From Sphingomonadales bacterium (GTDB taxonomy: Bacteria; Pseudomonadota; Alphaproteobacteria; Sphingomonadales; Sphingomonadaceae), in assembly GCA_027490455.1 (NCBI GenBank), contig JAIXYC010000124.1, positions 1 to 45,821 of the forward strand: a stretch of 45,821 bases of DNA, written 5' to 3'. Each line of letters starts with the position of its first letter. The stretch's first letter is position 1. The translations under genes and the position numbers were made by a program. This document shows, piece after piece, positions 26,576-36,464 of the stretch. Under the pieces are notes generated by a model. It worked only from the letters and a program-made list of their open reading frames with translations. It was not told where the DNA came from and made no database searches.

Positions 26576-26875
26576 TTACTTACGTGTGCCCGAAAGGCCC
26601 ATCGAACCAAAGGCACCTGCCTTTACTTCACCGGTGATAGCATCGCCCGAAACGGTTGCGGTTGCATCCAGATGCATTGGCATTGGAACAGTGATGTCCA
26701 TGCCCCAGCTCAACGTGTCGCCATCGACGGTGCCATTGGCAATGTCCATTGCACCAAGGCCACCCGACATGCTGCCCGAAAAGCTGCCGCCGTCGCTATT
26801 GACGGTCAAAACGGCCTTTTGGTCACCCATTGGGCTTTTGATTGTTACGTCCCATTGGCCATCAACTGCTGCCAT
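26576..26875 (-). CDS. Small conserved beta-rich protein of unknown function
   Basis: A 99-residue protein with no signal peptide and no cysteine. It alternates short strands and Gly/Asp turns: WDVTIKSPMGDQKAVLTV, GSFSGSMSG, ANGTVDGDTLSWGMDI, ATATVSGDAITGEVKAG. The pattern is that of a small beta-barrel or beta-sandwich. Domains of this look also occur attached to secreted hydrolases. The gene begins 11 bases after the M16 peptidase stop, with its AAGGAG site overlapping that stop, so the two are cotranscribed and a related role is plausible. I do not recognise a named family with confidence. Confidence 0.72.
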   Translation of the reverse strand: MAAVDGQWDVTIKSPMGDQKAVLTVNSDGGSFSGSMSGGLGAMDIANGTVDGDTLSWGMDITVPMPMHLDATATVSGDAITGEVKAGAFGSMGLSGTRK

Positions 26876-26886
26876 ATTCTTGCTCC

Positions 26887-29766
26887 TTACTTGGTTGTTT
26901 TACTTGCAGTGGTGTTAGCAGCTTCGCTTACCATTTCAATTGGCAATCCAAGTGCTTCAAGCTGTGGCTTCACCTTGGCGGCATCACCCACGACCAGCCA
27001 CGTAATTTTCGACGGATCAACCTTTGCGCGCATTGCGTCGTTCAATGCCTTGGCGGTCAGGGCGTTATATTTGCCCGCCAATGTTTCGGCATAATCGAAC
27101 GAACGCTTGTTCAAACGATCGGACTGCATCTGCCCCAGAACGGCGGACGACTGTTCATAACTGCCCGGCAGTTCAAGCACATTGCCCTTGATGGTCTTTT
27201 CCAGTTCTTCCGCAGTAACCGGCTTGGCACCGTTAAAGTCATTTAACTGGTCAATCAAAACCTTGACCGATGGTCCTGTCTGATTGGTTTGGACTGGCGC
27301 AAACATATAAAATGGCACGCGGTCTTCCGCGCCATTTACTTGGCTGCGCACGCCATAAGACCAACCCTTGGTTTCGCGCAGGTCCATATTGATACGCGAC
27401 AGGAAGTCACCGCCAAAAACCTCGTTCGCCGCCCGCAGGGTCAGCAAATCGTCCGATCCCTTTGCATCCAGCACGACGCCGGCAAGGACCAGCGACTGTG
27501 GCGAATTTGGCCGGTCAATCAGCAAAATCTTGGATTGCGGCGTAGGGATGGCCGCAGAGAAATTCTTCGCTGGCGCAGCTGGCGCGGTTGGCTTCCACTT
27601 GCCAAAGCGCTGTTCCAACATCGGCTTAACTTCTTTCAGCGTGGTATCACCGACGACAAAGATTTCCGCTTTTTCCGGATGTATCCATGACTGGTGGAAA
27701 TTGGCGACGTCGGCACGCGTGATGGTTGCAACCGTTTCGGCATAGCCGCTACCCGTTTGCGGCCCGCCATAAGGATGTGCGTTTCCGTATAGCAATGGGG
27801 GCAGGCGGCGCACGGCAATGCCCTGCGGTTGGTTATTTTCCGCCTTAATCCGCGTCAACTGCTGAACGCGGACGCGCTCCAGTTCATTGGTTGCGAAAGC
27901 CGGATTTTTGATCACATCGGCCAAAAGGTCGAGCGATAGACCCAAATTTGGCTTTACCGCACGCAGGCTTGCCACTGTCCGGTCAAGCGACGATCCGACA
28001 TTGACGTCGGCGCCCAATTTCTCTTCGGTTTCCGCAAGCTTGGTCGATGTGAGCGTCTGGGTGCCTTCCAACATCATCGTCGACATCATCGACGCGATAC
28101 CGCGCTTGTCTGCTGGATCAGCAGCAAAGCCCGCGTTGAAACTGACCGCGACACGGACCGTTGGCACGGCTGCCCGCCGTGCGAAGAAAACCTTGATACC
28201 ATTGCCAAGCGTTGTTTCCTCAACGGTCGGGAAATCCAGCGATGGGGTGCCGGTTGGCTCTGGGAATTTGCTGCGGTCTTGAAACGCCAAAGGCGCAGCC
28301 GCAAGCATATCTTCGGTTCCGGGGGGCGCGTAAAAGGCAGGCGATGTCAGCGTGCCGGTGCGGCTGCCCGATCCTGCTGCCACTTCCTTATACACTTCAC
28401 GCTCGCCTGGCTCTACGCGAATTTCGAGCACAGGGCGGGTCAGCCATTTTTGCATCGCCGCCTTTACAGCTTCGGGCTTTGTCGTGGCGAGACGCTCCAA
28501 CTCTTTCTTGTAGAAATTCGAGTCACCAACATAAAGCTGACCTTCGGCAAGCGCGACGGCCTTGCCACCAAATCCGCCAACCTGTTCAAGGCCATCGATC
28601 TGCTGGGCAATGTTGCTGGCGGCGACGCGCTGCACTTCCTCAGCGGTTGGACCCGTGGCGATGTAATCGGCCAATATTTCATCCAGCCGCTTGGCAACCG
28701 CATCGGCATCACCGCCGGGCTTCACATCCGCTTGAATGTTAATCAGGCTGCCTTGCATGAACGGGATCATATATGCCGAAACGCCAACGACACTTTGTTC
28801 CTGACGCACGAGGATATTGTCGAGGCGCGAGCTGGACAGGCCGCCAAGCGCGCTCATGCCAATGTAAAGCGCATTTGCATCAGGGTCGGCCAATCCCGGC
28901 ACCACCCAGTTGCGATAAATACGTGTGGTCGGAACCTTGTCCTTCATCACGATTTTAACAGGCTTTTCCAGCGTCGGCACAGGCGCATTGACGGGCGCAA
29001 CATCTTTGCCGCGCTTAATACTGCCGAACCATTTTTCAACGAGCGGTTTGGCTTGCGCGGCGTTGATATCGCCTGCCAGCACGAGCACCGCATTATTGGG
29101 GCCATAATGGTCGATAAACCAATTTTTCATGTCATCCAGCGACGCCGCCGACAGGTCTTCCAAGCTGCCAATCGTGTCGTGATGATAAGGGTGACCAACG
29201 GGGAAGAGTGTTTCCGAACGCTTGTAATCAACCAGTCCAAATGGCTGATTGTCGCCCTGACGCTTTTCGTTCGAAACAACGCCGATCTGGTTATCCAGCT
29301 TTTCCTTGGAAACGGCATTGAGCAAATAGCCCATGCGATCGCTTTCGAGGAACAATGCAGATTCCAGCGCAGTCGTCGGGACGGTCTGGAAATAGTTGGT
29401 CCGGTCGAGCCATGTCGTTCCGTTCAAGTCGGTGGCGCCGATTTTCTTGGTATATTCAAAATAGTCGCCCGGCGCGTTTTCGCTGCCGTTGAACATGATA
29501 TGTTCGAACAAATGGGCATAGCCCGTTTTGCCTTTGGGTTCGTTCTTTGACCCTACGCCATACCAGATGGAAACCGCAACAATGGTTGCCTTGCGGTCTT
29601 CATGCACCAACACCGTCAGGCCGTTGTCGAGTGTGAATTTCTCATGCGGAATATTCACGGCCTCCACCAGCTTTGACACTGGTGCAGCGGTTTGCGCAAA
29701 TGCGGGTGCCTGCGCGGCCAACACCGAACCGGACAACATAAGGGCGAGGGTCAATTTACGGATCAT
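26887..29766 (-). CDS. Two-domain M16 zinc metallopeptidase, exported
   Basis: A 959-residue periplasmic or surface peptidase of the M16 (pitrilysin/insulinase-like) family with a signal peptide ending near AFA-QT. The first M16 half holds the inverted zinc motif HLFEH in KTGYAHLFEHIMFNGSE with a distal glutamate downstream. The second half (about 500-940) repeats the fold without HxxEH, beginning ETTLGNGIKVFFAR. This is the usual active/inactive pair that forms a closed chamber for peptides. I chose the second ATG (29766) because AGGAG is 6 bases from it and only 3 from the first. It lies between the acylase gene (93-base gap) and the small beta-rich gene. Confidence 0.93.
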   Translation of the reverse strand: MIRKLTLALMLSGSVLAAQAPAFAQTAAPVSKLVEAVNIPHEKFTLDNGLTVLVHEDRKATIVAVSIWYGVGSKNEPKGKTGYAHLFEHIMFNGSENAPGDYFEYTKKIGATDLNGTTWLDRTNYFQTVPTTALESALFLESDRMGYLLNAVSKEKLDNQIGVVSNEKRQGDNQPFGLVDYKRSETLFPVGHPYHHDTIGSLEDLSAASLDDMKNWFIDHYGPNNAVLVLAGDINAAQAKPLVEKWFGSIKRGKDVAPVNAPVPTLEKPVKIVMKDKVPTTRIYRNWVVPGLADPDANALYIGMSALGGLSSSRLDNILVRQEQSVVGVSAYMIPFMQGSLINIQADVKPGGDADAVAKRLDEILADYIATGPTAEEVQRVAASNIAQQIDGLEQVGGFGGKAVALAEGQLYVGDSNFYKKELERLATTKPEAVKAAMQKWLTRPVLEIRVEPGEREVYKEVAAGSGSRTGTLTSPAFYAPPGTEDMLAAAPLAFQDRSKFPEPTGTPSLDFPTVEETTLGNGIKVFFARRAAVPTVRVAVSFNAGFAADPADKRGIASMMSTMMLEGTQTLTSTKLAETEEKLGADVNVGSSLDRTVASLRAVKPNLGLSLDLLADVIKNPAFATNELERVRVQQLTRIKAENNQPQGIAVRRLPPLLYGNAHPYGGPQTGSGYAETVATITRADVANFHQSWIHPEKAEIFVVGDTTLKEVKPMLEQRFGKWKPTAPAAPAKNFSAAIPTPQSKILLIDRPNSPQSLVLAGVVLDAKGSDDLLTLRAANEVFGGDFLSRINMDLRETKGWSYGVRSQVNGAEDRVPFYMFAPVQTNQTGPSVKVLIDQLNDFNGAKPVTAEELEKTIKGNVLELPGSYEQSSAVLGQMQSDRLNKRSFDYAETLAGKYNALTAKALNDAMRAKVDPSKITWLVVGDAAKVKPQLEALGLPIEMVSEAANTTASKTTK

Positions 29767-29859
29767 CATATGCTCCTAAAGATATTTTTAATGCCGCCTG
29801 AGATAGCGTCACAACGGACAAACACAATCTGGCGGCTGCACATTTTCGACAAACGCCAT

Positions 29860-31968
29860 TCAGGGCCGATAACGGCGCTTTGCATGCTTCACGGCATCGG
29901 CCCATTCGAAATGAACGGGCTTATATTTGCCCGCAACAAACAGCTTCATCTGGTCGGTATAATGCGGCGAGTCGGGCCGTGTGGTCGCCGCACCATAAGG
30001 CTGGATCGATTCCGATATAACGCCGCCATTTTTGTCCCAACGGATCAGCATGATGTAGCTGTCGCCATGCCGAACGCGGACCTTGCCATCGGCTTGGTCA
30101 GGATCCCACATCGTCGTCGCGCGCAGGGCATCGCTTCCGCCAAACATCGGTAAGTCGACATTGCCGCGCCGCAGCCGCTGAATATCGCCAAGCTGCGGGT
30201 CAATTCTGCCAAAGCGCTTCTTGAATTCATCAACCGCTTCTTGCAGCGTACTGCGGGGATCGGGCATTGGGTCACCACGCCAGTTCGGGCGTGCACCAAA
30301 ACGAATGATCCGTTCGGCCAAAGCGTCTGCATCGCCCTTGCCATCGCTTGACCAGTCCCAGCTGGCCAACAACTTTTGCGCCTTGGCAAGCTCCGGCGCG
30401 TCTTTCAGGTCCAACGCGGCAAAGGATGCCATCCATGGCCCGACCCAGCTTTGCTTGCTGTAGGTCATGTCCATCTTGATCGCGAGCAGCTCTTCCGGCG
30501 TGATTGACCTATCCGCCGCCAGCAACTCGGTGGCGCGCAGCCCCCGGTTGGTCATGCCGCGTTCGATACCCAAATACGGCGAATAATCCGCCGGGTTCAT
30601 TTCCGAACCCGGGCCAGCCGCCAGATAGGGTGTATTGTTCGCATTCTGGACAAAGCCCGATGCTGGATCGACAATCTTGGGATAGCGGTCAAAGCCGACA
30701 GGGCCGGACCACATGGCAGCAGACGTATCGCCGGGAAGCTGCTTGGTGTAATCATAGCCCGGTTTGCGATCGGGGAAGAGCGCATTGTAGATATAGGCAA
30801 CGCGGCCGGTTTTGTCGGCATAGATGAAGTTGGTGGCAGGAATCCCGCCAATCGACATCGACTTGGTCCATTCTTCCCAATTCGTTGCCTTGGTATTCCG
30901 GTAATACTGCTCGACGACCTTTACGCTGTCGATTCCGGCATAGCGGATGGCGAAATAGCCCTTATCATTTTTGATAACCGGACCATGGACCGAACGATAC
31001 ACTGTCTGTGGCACGGGCAGGTTGAACGGCCCGAACTTGACGGGCAACCAAACACGCTTTGAATTTAGCGGCAGCCATTTGCCATCATAGCGATATTTGT
31101 CGCCCGCATCATTCATCACCAATTTATAGACATCAATCAGGTCCGGACGATTGACCGTGTTGGTCCAGCCAAGGTGGCGGTTATGCCCCAACAGCACGAA
31201 GGGCGATCCCGGGAACAATGCACCCGCCATATCAAGGCCTTCGCCCGAATGGGTTACCGCCTCATACCATGCCACTTGCCCTTCATAAGGCTGGTGCGAA
31301 TTGGAAATCAGCCAGGTCTTGCCATCGGCCATGCGCTTTGGCGCGAGGGCAAAGGCATTGGACCCGTTCATTTCGGGATCGCGCCCGATTGGCGTCATGG
31401 GCGCAGCGCTCTCTTTGGGCTGTGGCTTGCCTTCGGTGAGCGCACCGATTGCGCCATCAAGGCCATAGAAAAATGGCGCGCGCAGAACAAAGCCGGTGAC
31501 GATGTCCTGTCCAGTAACCGGAAACAGTTTCGACAAGCGCGCTTCGCCCGGATGCTTCGACACATAATAATTAAGCCCAGCGGCATAGGCTTCGGCCACG
31601 GCGCGTACCTCAGGCGACAATTCCATGTAGCGCTTTTCGGCGGTTTCGCGCGCGCCCAACAGGTGCATGACATAATCGACCTTGGCCCCGTCCGAGCCAG
31701 CCAACGCGCCATACCGGCCGCGGGTCATCGCCACGACATCTTCAATCGTCGAAAAATCATCTTCGGCGTGCGCATAGGCAAGGCCATAAGCCGTGTCCGC
31801 ATCCGTCGCGCCATTGATATGCGGCACGCCATATTCGTCGCGCACAATCTCGGCATCATAGGTCCGCTTGGCGGTTTCATATTCAGTTGCCGCCAATGGC
31901 TCCCACAAGGCACCTGCGCCTGCAACCACACCGACAAGCGCCAAAGACGCCCACAAAAATTTACGCAT
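29860..31968 (-). CDS. Penicillin acylase-family Ntn hydrolase (acyl-homoserine-lactone acylase-like)
   Basis: A 702-residue exported Ntn hydrolase of the penicillin acylase (S45) family. The signal/anchor segment spans about residues 4-24. The alpha chain begins AEIVRDEYGVPHING and the beta chain begins at the nucleophile in MNG-SNAFALAPKRMADG, near residue 203, where autocleavage is expected. The beta-chain set SNSHQPYEGQVAWYEA, LLGHNRHLGWTNTVN and VQNANNTPY supports an active enzyme. Known relatives cleave amides such as penicillin G, cephalosporins or acyl-homoserine lactones; the substrate here is not readable. The ATG at 31968 was preferred because GGGGGAG lies 6 bases from it; the ATG at 31971 is 3 bases away. 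Confidence 0.92.
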   Translation of the reverse strand: MRKFLWASLALVGVVAGAGALWEPLAATEYETAKRTYDAEIVRDEYGVPHINGATDADTAYGLAYAHAEDDFSTIEDVVAMTRGRYGALAGSDGAKVDYVMHLLGARETAEKRYMELSPEVRAVAEAYAAGLNYYVSKHPGEARLSKLFPVTGQDIVTGFVLRAPFFYGLDGAIGALTEGKPQPKESAAPMTPIGRDPEMNGSNAFALAPKRMADGKTWLISNSHQPYEGQVAWYEAVTHSGEGLDMAGALFPGSPFVLLGHNRHLGWTNTVNRPDLIDVYKLVMNDAGDKYRYDGKWLPLNSKRVWLPVKFGPFNLPVPQTVYRSVHGPVIKNDKGYFAIRYAGIDSVKVVEQYYRNTKATNWEEWTKSMSIGGIPATNFIYADKTGRVAYIYNALFPDRKPGYDYTKQLPGDTSAAMWSGPVGFDRYPKIVDPASGFVQNANNTPYLAAGPGSEMNPADYSPYLGIERGMTNRGLRATELLAADRSITPEELLAIKMDMTYSKQSWVGPWMASFAALDLKDAPELAKAQKLLASWDWSSDGKGDADALAERIIRFGARPNWRGDPMPDPRSTLQEAVDEFKKRFGRIDPQLGDIQRLRRGNVDLPMFGGSDALRATTMWDPDQADGKVRVRHGDSYIMLIRWDKNGGVISESIQPYGAATTRPDSPHYTDQMKLFVAGKYKPVHFEWADAVKHAKRRYRP

Positions 31969-32099
31969 CATATTCTCCCCCACAATGAGACCTTGTCACA
32001 TCGGTCCGTTCCTTCAGAAGACGGGCATAACCAAGTCTTTGCGAAAGGAAAGTCCTTCCATTCGCGGCAAGGAACATGGCGGCCCCAGCATCAGCGCGT

Positions 32100-32128
32100 C
32101 TTGTGATGCGAAAATGCCGCACTACATT
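32100..32128 (+). promoter_or_regulatory. Candidate heat-shock/vegetative promoter of clpB
   Basis: CTTGTGA at 32100-32106 is followed after 16 bases by TACATT at 32123-32128, about 60 bases before the clpB start. CTTG is the hallmark of RpoH -35 elements, and clpB is a classic RpoH target, but the -10 part fits the RpoH consensus poorly. It could equally be a weak vegetative promoter. Confidence 0.28.
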
Positions 32129-32188
32129 CTGAATATGAGTTGCGTTTGCCTCGCACCGGGGCAGCAACGGCAATCTAGGAAATAGCGC

Positions 32189-34765
32189 ATGAACCTCGAG
32201 AAATTCACCGACCGGGCCAAGGGTTTTCTGCAAAGCGCGCAGACCGTGGCCATTCGTATGAGCCATCAGCGGATCGGACCTGAGCATCTCCTCAAAGCCT
32301 TGCTGGAAGACGAACAGGGCATGGCCTCGGGCCTTATCAAGGCTGCAGGAGGCGACGCCGCGACCGCATTGCGCGAAACCGACGCAGCGTTGGCGAAGGT
32401 TCCTGCCGTGTCGGGCGGCGGTGCGCAGCAAACGCCCGGGCTTGATAATGACGCCGTTCGCGTTCTCGATTCCGCCGAACAGGTCGCGCAAAAGGCTGGC
32501 GACAGCTATGTGACGGTCGAACGTTTGTTGCTCGCGCTTGCGCTGGCGTCCACCACGACCGCTGGGAAGGCTTTGGCCACTGCTGCGGTCACAGCCGAGG
32601 GTTTGAACGCCGCGATTAATGCGCTGCGGGGTGGGCGTTCCGCCGACACCGCTGGCGCCGAGGACCGTTATGATGCGCTGAAGAAATTCGCGCGCGACCT
32701 GACGGAAGTGGCCCGCGCGGGCAAGCTTGATCCGGTCATCGGCCGTGATGAAGAAATACGCCGCACCATTCAAATCCTTGCGCGGCGCACGAAGAACAAC
32801 CCTGTTCTCATCGGTGAACCCGGCGTGGGTAAAACGGCCATTGCCGAAGGACTGGCGCTGCGCATTGCCAATGGTGACGTACCAGACAGCCTAAAAGGCC
32901 GCAAACTCTTGTCGCTCGACATGGGCGCCTTGATTGCCGGCGCGAAATATCGCGGAGAGTTTGAAGAGCGGCTGAAGGGTGTGCTGGATGAGGTGAAGCA
33001 GGCCGAAGGTGACATCATCCTGTTCATCGACGAAATGCACACGCTCGTCGGCGCAGGTAAAGGCGAAGGCGCGATGGACGCGGCGAACCTCATCAAACCT
33101 GCCCTATCACGCGGCGAATTGCACTGCATCGGCGCGACAACGCTCGATGAATATCAAAAGCATGTCGAAAAAGACCCTGCCCTGCAACGCCGGTTCCAAC
33201 CGGTATTCGTCGGTGAACCAACGGTTGAAGATACGATTTCGATCCTGCGCGGCTTGAAAGAGAAATATGAACTGCACCATGGCGTGCGGATCACCGATGG
33301 CGCGTTGGTGAGTGCGGCGACATTATCGCACCGTTACATTGCCGACCGTTTCCTGCCTGATAAAGCCATCGACCTGATGGACGAAGCCGCGTCGCGGCTC
33401 CGCATGGAAGTGGAATCCAAGCCCGAAGAAATCGAGACGCTCGACCGGCGTATCATTCAGCTGAAAATCGAGCGTGAGGCGCTTGGCAAGGAAAGCGATG
33501 CCGCGTCAAAGGACCGGCTGGCCACGCTTGAGAATGAACTTGCCAATCTGGAGCAGCAATCATCCGAACTGACCCAGCGCTGGCAGGCCGAAAAAGACAA
33601 GATTTCGGCAGAGGCCAAGATCAAGGAGCAGCTCGACACCGCGCGTATCGAGCTTGAGCAGGCGCAACGGTCGGGCGATCTCGCCAAGGCGGGCGAGCTG
33701 CAATATGGCGCAATCCCGGGCCTTGAACGACAACTGTCCGAAGCAGAATCAGCGGCAGGTAACGCCATGCTGCGCGAAGAAGTGACCGCGCAAGATATCG
33801 CGAGCGTTGTCAGCCGCTGGACAGGCATTCCTGTCGACAAGATGCTTGAGGGCGAGCGCGACAAGTTGCTCAATATGGAGCAACTGATTGGCGCGCGGGT
33901 GATCGGGCAGCAAGATGCCGTGGCCGCTGTATCCAAAGCCGTGCGCCGCAGCCGCGCAGGGCTTCAGGACCCCAACAGGCCGCTGGGATCATTCCTGTTC
34001 CTGGGCCCCACGGGCGTTGGTAAAACCGAACTGACCAAGGCGCTGGCATCATTCCTGTTCGATGACGACAATGCGATGGTCCGCATCGACATGTCCGAAT
34101 TCATGGAAAAGCACAGCGTATCGCGGCTGGTCGGCGCGCCTCCGGGATATGTCGGATATGAAGAAGGCGGTGTCTTGACCGAGGCTGTCCGGCGTCGGCC
34201 CTACCAAGTGGTGTTGTTCGACGAAGTCGAAAAAGCGCACTCCGACGTCTTCAACATCTTGCTTCAGGTGCTTGACGATGGCCGCCTGACCGATGGTCAG
34301 GGCCGCACGGTGGACTTTTCGAACACGCTCATCATCCTCACGTCCAATCTGGGCAGCCAGCATCTCGCCGCGTTGGAAGATGGTCAGGATGTGAAAGAGG
34401 TCGAACCACAAGTGATGGAAATCGTGCGGGGCCATTTCCGGCCCGAATTCCTCAACCGCCTCGACGAGGTCATCCTGTTCCACCGCCTTGGTGCCAATCA
34501 CATGGCGCCGATTGTCGATATTCAGGTGCAACGCGTGCAAAAGCTGCTGAAGGATCGCAAGATCACGCTCGCTTTATCCGAAGAGGCCAAGGCGTGGCTT
34601 GGCCGCGTGGGTTACGACCCCGTATATGGCGCACGCCCGCTCAAGCGCGCTATTCAGCGATATTTGCAGGATCCGCTGGCGGATCTGCTGCTGCGCGGCG
34701 AAGTGCCCGATGGCTCCACGGTTAAGGTCGACGAAGGGGATGGAGCATTGAAGTTGGCGGTGTAG
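32189..34765 (+). CDS. clpB: ATP-dependent chaperone ClpB
   Basis: ClpB, 858 residues, the hexameric disaggregase that works with DnaK to recover aggregated proteins after stress. Domains in order: two-lobed Clp-N (about 1-145), AAA1 with Walker A GEPGVGKT at 209-216 and Walker [11 protein letters not shown], the long coiled-coil M domain (about 400-520), and AAA2 with [13 protein letters not shown] and [11 protein letters not shown]. The C-terminal small domain ends with [21 protein letters not shown]. The presence of the M domain and the absence of a ClpP-binding loop separate it from ClpA and ClpC. An AGGAA ribosome binding site precedes the ATG. Heat-shock control is expected for the family. 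Confidence 0.98.
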   Translation: MNLEKFTDRAKGFLQSAQTVAIRMSHQRIGPEHLLKALLEDEQGMASGLIKAAGGDAATALRETDAALAKVPAVSGGGAQQTPGLDNDAVRVLDSAEQVAQKAGDSYVTVERLLLALALASTTTAGKALATAAVTAEGLNAAINALRGGRSADTAGAEDRYDALKKFARDLTEVARAGKLDPVIGRDEEIRRTIQILARRTKNNPVLIGEPGVGKTAIAEGLALRIANGDVPDSLKGRKLLSLDMGALIAGAKYRGEFEERLKGVLDEVKQAEGDIILFIDEMHTLVGAGKGEGAMDAANLIKPALSRGELHCIGATTLDEYQKHVEKDPALQRRFQPVFVGEPTVEDTISILRGLKEKYELHHGVRITDGALVSAATLSHRYIADRFLPDKAIDLMDEAASRLRMEVESKPEEIETLDRRIIQLKIEREALGKESDAASKDRLATLENELANLEQQSSELTQRWQAEKDKISAEAKIKEQLDTARIELEQAQRSGDLAKAGELQYGAIPGLERQLSEAESAAGNAMLREEVTAQDIASVVSRWTGIPVDKMLEGERDKLLNMEQLIGARVIGQQDAVAAVSKAVRRSRAGLQDPNRPLGSFLFLGPTGVGKTELTKALASFLFDDDNAMVRIDMSEFMEKHSVSRLVGAPPGYVGYEEGGVLTEAVRRRPYQVVLFDEVEKAHSDVFNILLQVLDDGRLTDGQGRTVDFSNTLIILTSNLGSQHLAALEDGQDVKEVEPQVMEIVRGHFRPEFLNRLDEVILFHRLGANHMAPIVDIQVQRVQKLLKDRKITLALSEEAKAWLGRVGYDPVYGARPLKRAIQRYLQDPLADLLLRGEVPDGSTVKVDEGDGALKLAV

Positions 34766-34792
34766 GCGTCATGCGACAGCCTTTGAGCTTCC

Positions 34793-34806
34793 CCGATTTA
34801 AATCGG
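34793..34806. repeat. Perfect 14-bp palindrome between convergent genes
   Basis: CCGATTTAAATCGG reads the same on both strands and lies 28 bases after clpB and 24 bases before the end of the convergent small secreted protein gene. There is no T-tract, so it may be a dyad protein-binding site, a weak terminator, or chance. Confidence 0.4.
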
Positions 34807-34829
34807 CCAGTTCATTCGTAAAAGCAGGA

Positions 34830-35147
34830 TCACTGACCGCCCGGGCGTGAAGTTCCATCCTCCACCAAGCGGCGGGCGAGTTCATTGCCGGATTCTGTCA
34901 TCTGGCGCCACTGCGCAAGCGTTTTGCATACCTTGCCCTTTTTCACCAGTGAACCGGTCACACGAACAGTGCGGCACCGCATGGTTTGGTCGGATTTGGC
35001 TGCGGTTGCGTCGGATGCTGCAGTCGAAGCATTGCCTTGCGATGTTGATGCGGATGCCGGAGCCGTTACCGGCGAAGGCGCCGGCGCTTCCGCCAAAGCC
35101 GAGGTCATGATACCAATGGTTAAGGCCGTGAATAGAATTGGTCGCAT
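34830..35147 (-). CDS. Small exported protein with a conserved-looking Cys pair
   Basis: A 105-residue exported protein. The signal peptide (MRPILFTALTIGIMTSALA) is followed by a low-complexity Ala/Ser/Pro/Thr linker. The C-terminal part reads MRCRTVRVTGSLVKKGKVCKTLAQW, where the two cysteines flank a TGSxxxK stretch and are followed by TxxxW. Small sphingomonad periplasmic proteins with this C..TGS..C.T...W arrangement are familiar to me but have no assigned role. I chose the ATG at 35147; GGAG lies about 10 bases upstream, and the longer frame lacks a signal peptide at its start. Confidence 0.7.
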   Translation of the reverse strand: MRPILFTALTIGIMTSALAEAPAPSPVTAPASASTSQGNASTAASDATAAKSDQTMRCRTVRVTGSLVKKGKVCKTLAQWRQMTESGNELARRLVEDGTSRPGGQ

Positions 35148-35229
35148 GTGAATGTTTCTCCGTTGAGAGGCGCGGTGCAAGTAACACAGGCGCTTTTCAG
35201 TGCAAGTAAAGAGGAAAAAATCAATTAAC

Positions 35230-36432
35230 TTAATGCGTGATTTTAAAGCCTGTTGCGTCAGCCGCAGCATAATATCGGGCGATAACATTTTGTTCTGCAA
35301 CGGTTAAATGTGGATTCCACACGTCAAAGATAAGAACCGCACGATAATGATCGCTATCGTTCCACGCTTCATGTTCGATGGTATCATCAAAGGCAAAAGC
35401 CGTTCCCACTTTCCATTCACGGGTTTCGCCGCCAACGCGGAAACCGCAATTCTCTGGCACGATTAGCGGCAAATGCACAATCGCACGGGTATTGGTCACC
35501 CCTGTATGTGGCGGAATTCGGGTATGCGGCTTCAATATGGAGAAAAACGCGCTGGGTGCACGATCCGGAAGCGTTGTGGTCGGTAGGCTGGCCAAGGCTG
35601 CTGCTGTGCGTGGGCAGCGGTCTAAGACAGCCTTATTGGGCTGCCCATATTCCCACAAAAAGCATGCGCCCCAGGCAAGTGACTGGTCAAGAGCGGACCA
35701 TTTATTTTCAGGAACGCCTGAATCCATTCGGACATAAGGCCGCAACGCGTCGCCGGGATCGGCAAGCAGCGCCTCTAATTCTTGGCGTATTTCGTCGGTC
35801 GCAGCTTCAATTGCAGGCATCCATGGAAAATGATGCCGGTCGAAAAACTCGTCCGCCGGAAGGAAGGGGTAATATAGGCCGTCGCATGTGTTCACATAGG
35901 TCCGCCGGCGGCCCAGCGCCACATCGACAAATGCCTGACTGCGGCGCAGCTCTGTCTCATCCATGGCAGCAGATAATGGGGCCAGTTCCGCGCTGACCGC
36001 GTCCGCGATCTGGAGCGTTGCTTGCGAAACAAACGCCTGCCCCTTCTGCAGTGCCGCGGCAATATCAGGAGACAGGTCTGATGCGTGCGCCGCCATTTGG
36101 AGCACGCCGCTCCAAGCGACCAGCGCCTTGGCCTTTTCACCCGTACGTTCGTGCAATTCCGCCTTACGGAGCCAGCCCATGAAGTCGCGGCGGTCGATAC
36201 TGATTGCCGCATCCAGCGCCTGCATTTCCCCTGTGTCATCGCCCTGCGCGCGCCGTGCGGTGGCAACATTTCGCCAAAGCGCGCTCGACATTGTGTCATG
36301 CATTGTTGCCGCCACGAACAGGCGTTCCGCCTCGGCATAGCTTCCGGCCCGCAGTGCAAGCATGCCTTCGCTGTTCAGTCTGGCCGCTTCGGCCGGTGGT
36401 GCGCTCTCGTTCATATGGCGAATGCTTGCCAT
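35230..36432 (-). CDS. TPR-containing aspartyl/asparaginyl beta-hydroxylase
   Basis: A 400-residue protein that fuses N-terminal tetratricopeptide-like repeats (about residues 13-135, e.g. GMLALRAGSYAEAERLF) to an AspH/LpxO-type Fe(II)/2-oxoglutarate oxygenase domain (about 165-390). The metal and co-substrate positions are present: H309 in PPHTGVTNTRAIVHLPL, matching human AspH H679, and H354 in TIEHEAWND, matching H725, with R364 nearby. No signal peptide or membrane segment is visible, so it is probably cytoplasmic. This argues against a lipid A hydroxylase of the LpxO kind. The start could also be the ATG at 36414; neither has a clear ribosome site. It diverges from the sulfotransferase-like gene by 32 bases. 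Confidence 0.88.
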   Translation of the reverse strand: MASIRHMNESAPPAEAARLNSEGMLALRAGSYAEAERLFVAATMHDTMSSALWRNVATARRAQGDDTGEMQALDAAISIDRRDFMGWLRKAELHERTGEKAKALVAWSGVLQMAAHASDLSPDIAAALQKGQAFVSQATLQIADAVSAELAPLSAAMDETELRRSQAFVDVALGRRRTYVNTCDGLYYPFLPADEFFDRHHFPWMPAIEAATDEIRQELEALLADPGDALRPYVRMDSGVPENKWSALDQSLAWGACFLWEYGQPNKAVLDRCPRTAAALASLPTTTLPDRAPSAFFSILKPHTRIPPHTGVTNTRAIVHLPLIVPENCGFRVGGETREWKVGTAFAFDDTIEHEAWNDSDHYRAVLIFDVWNPHLTVAEQNVIARYYAAADATGFKITH

Positions 36433-36464
36433 TTACCGTTAGAAACGGCAAGGTCGATGAGGTT

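Noticed and set aside
28279-29550. Open frame of 423 codons on the plus strand
   Set aside because: Antisense to the M16 peptidase gene, Arg/His-rich with no motif; a shadow of the real gene.
31174-32106. Open frame of 310 codons on the plus strand
   Set aside because: Antisense to the acylase gene, whose catalytic serine and beta-chain motifs are intact; no protein family recognised.
32100-32128. A firm RpoH promoter for clpB
   Set aside because: CTTG is present but the -10 region does not fit the RpoH consensus well; kept only as a weak candidate.
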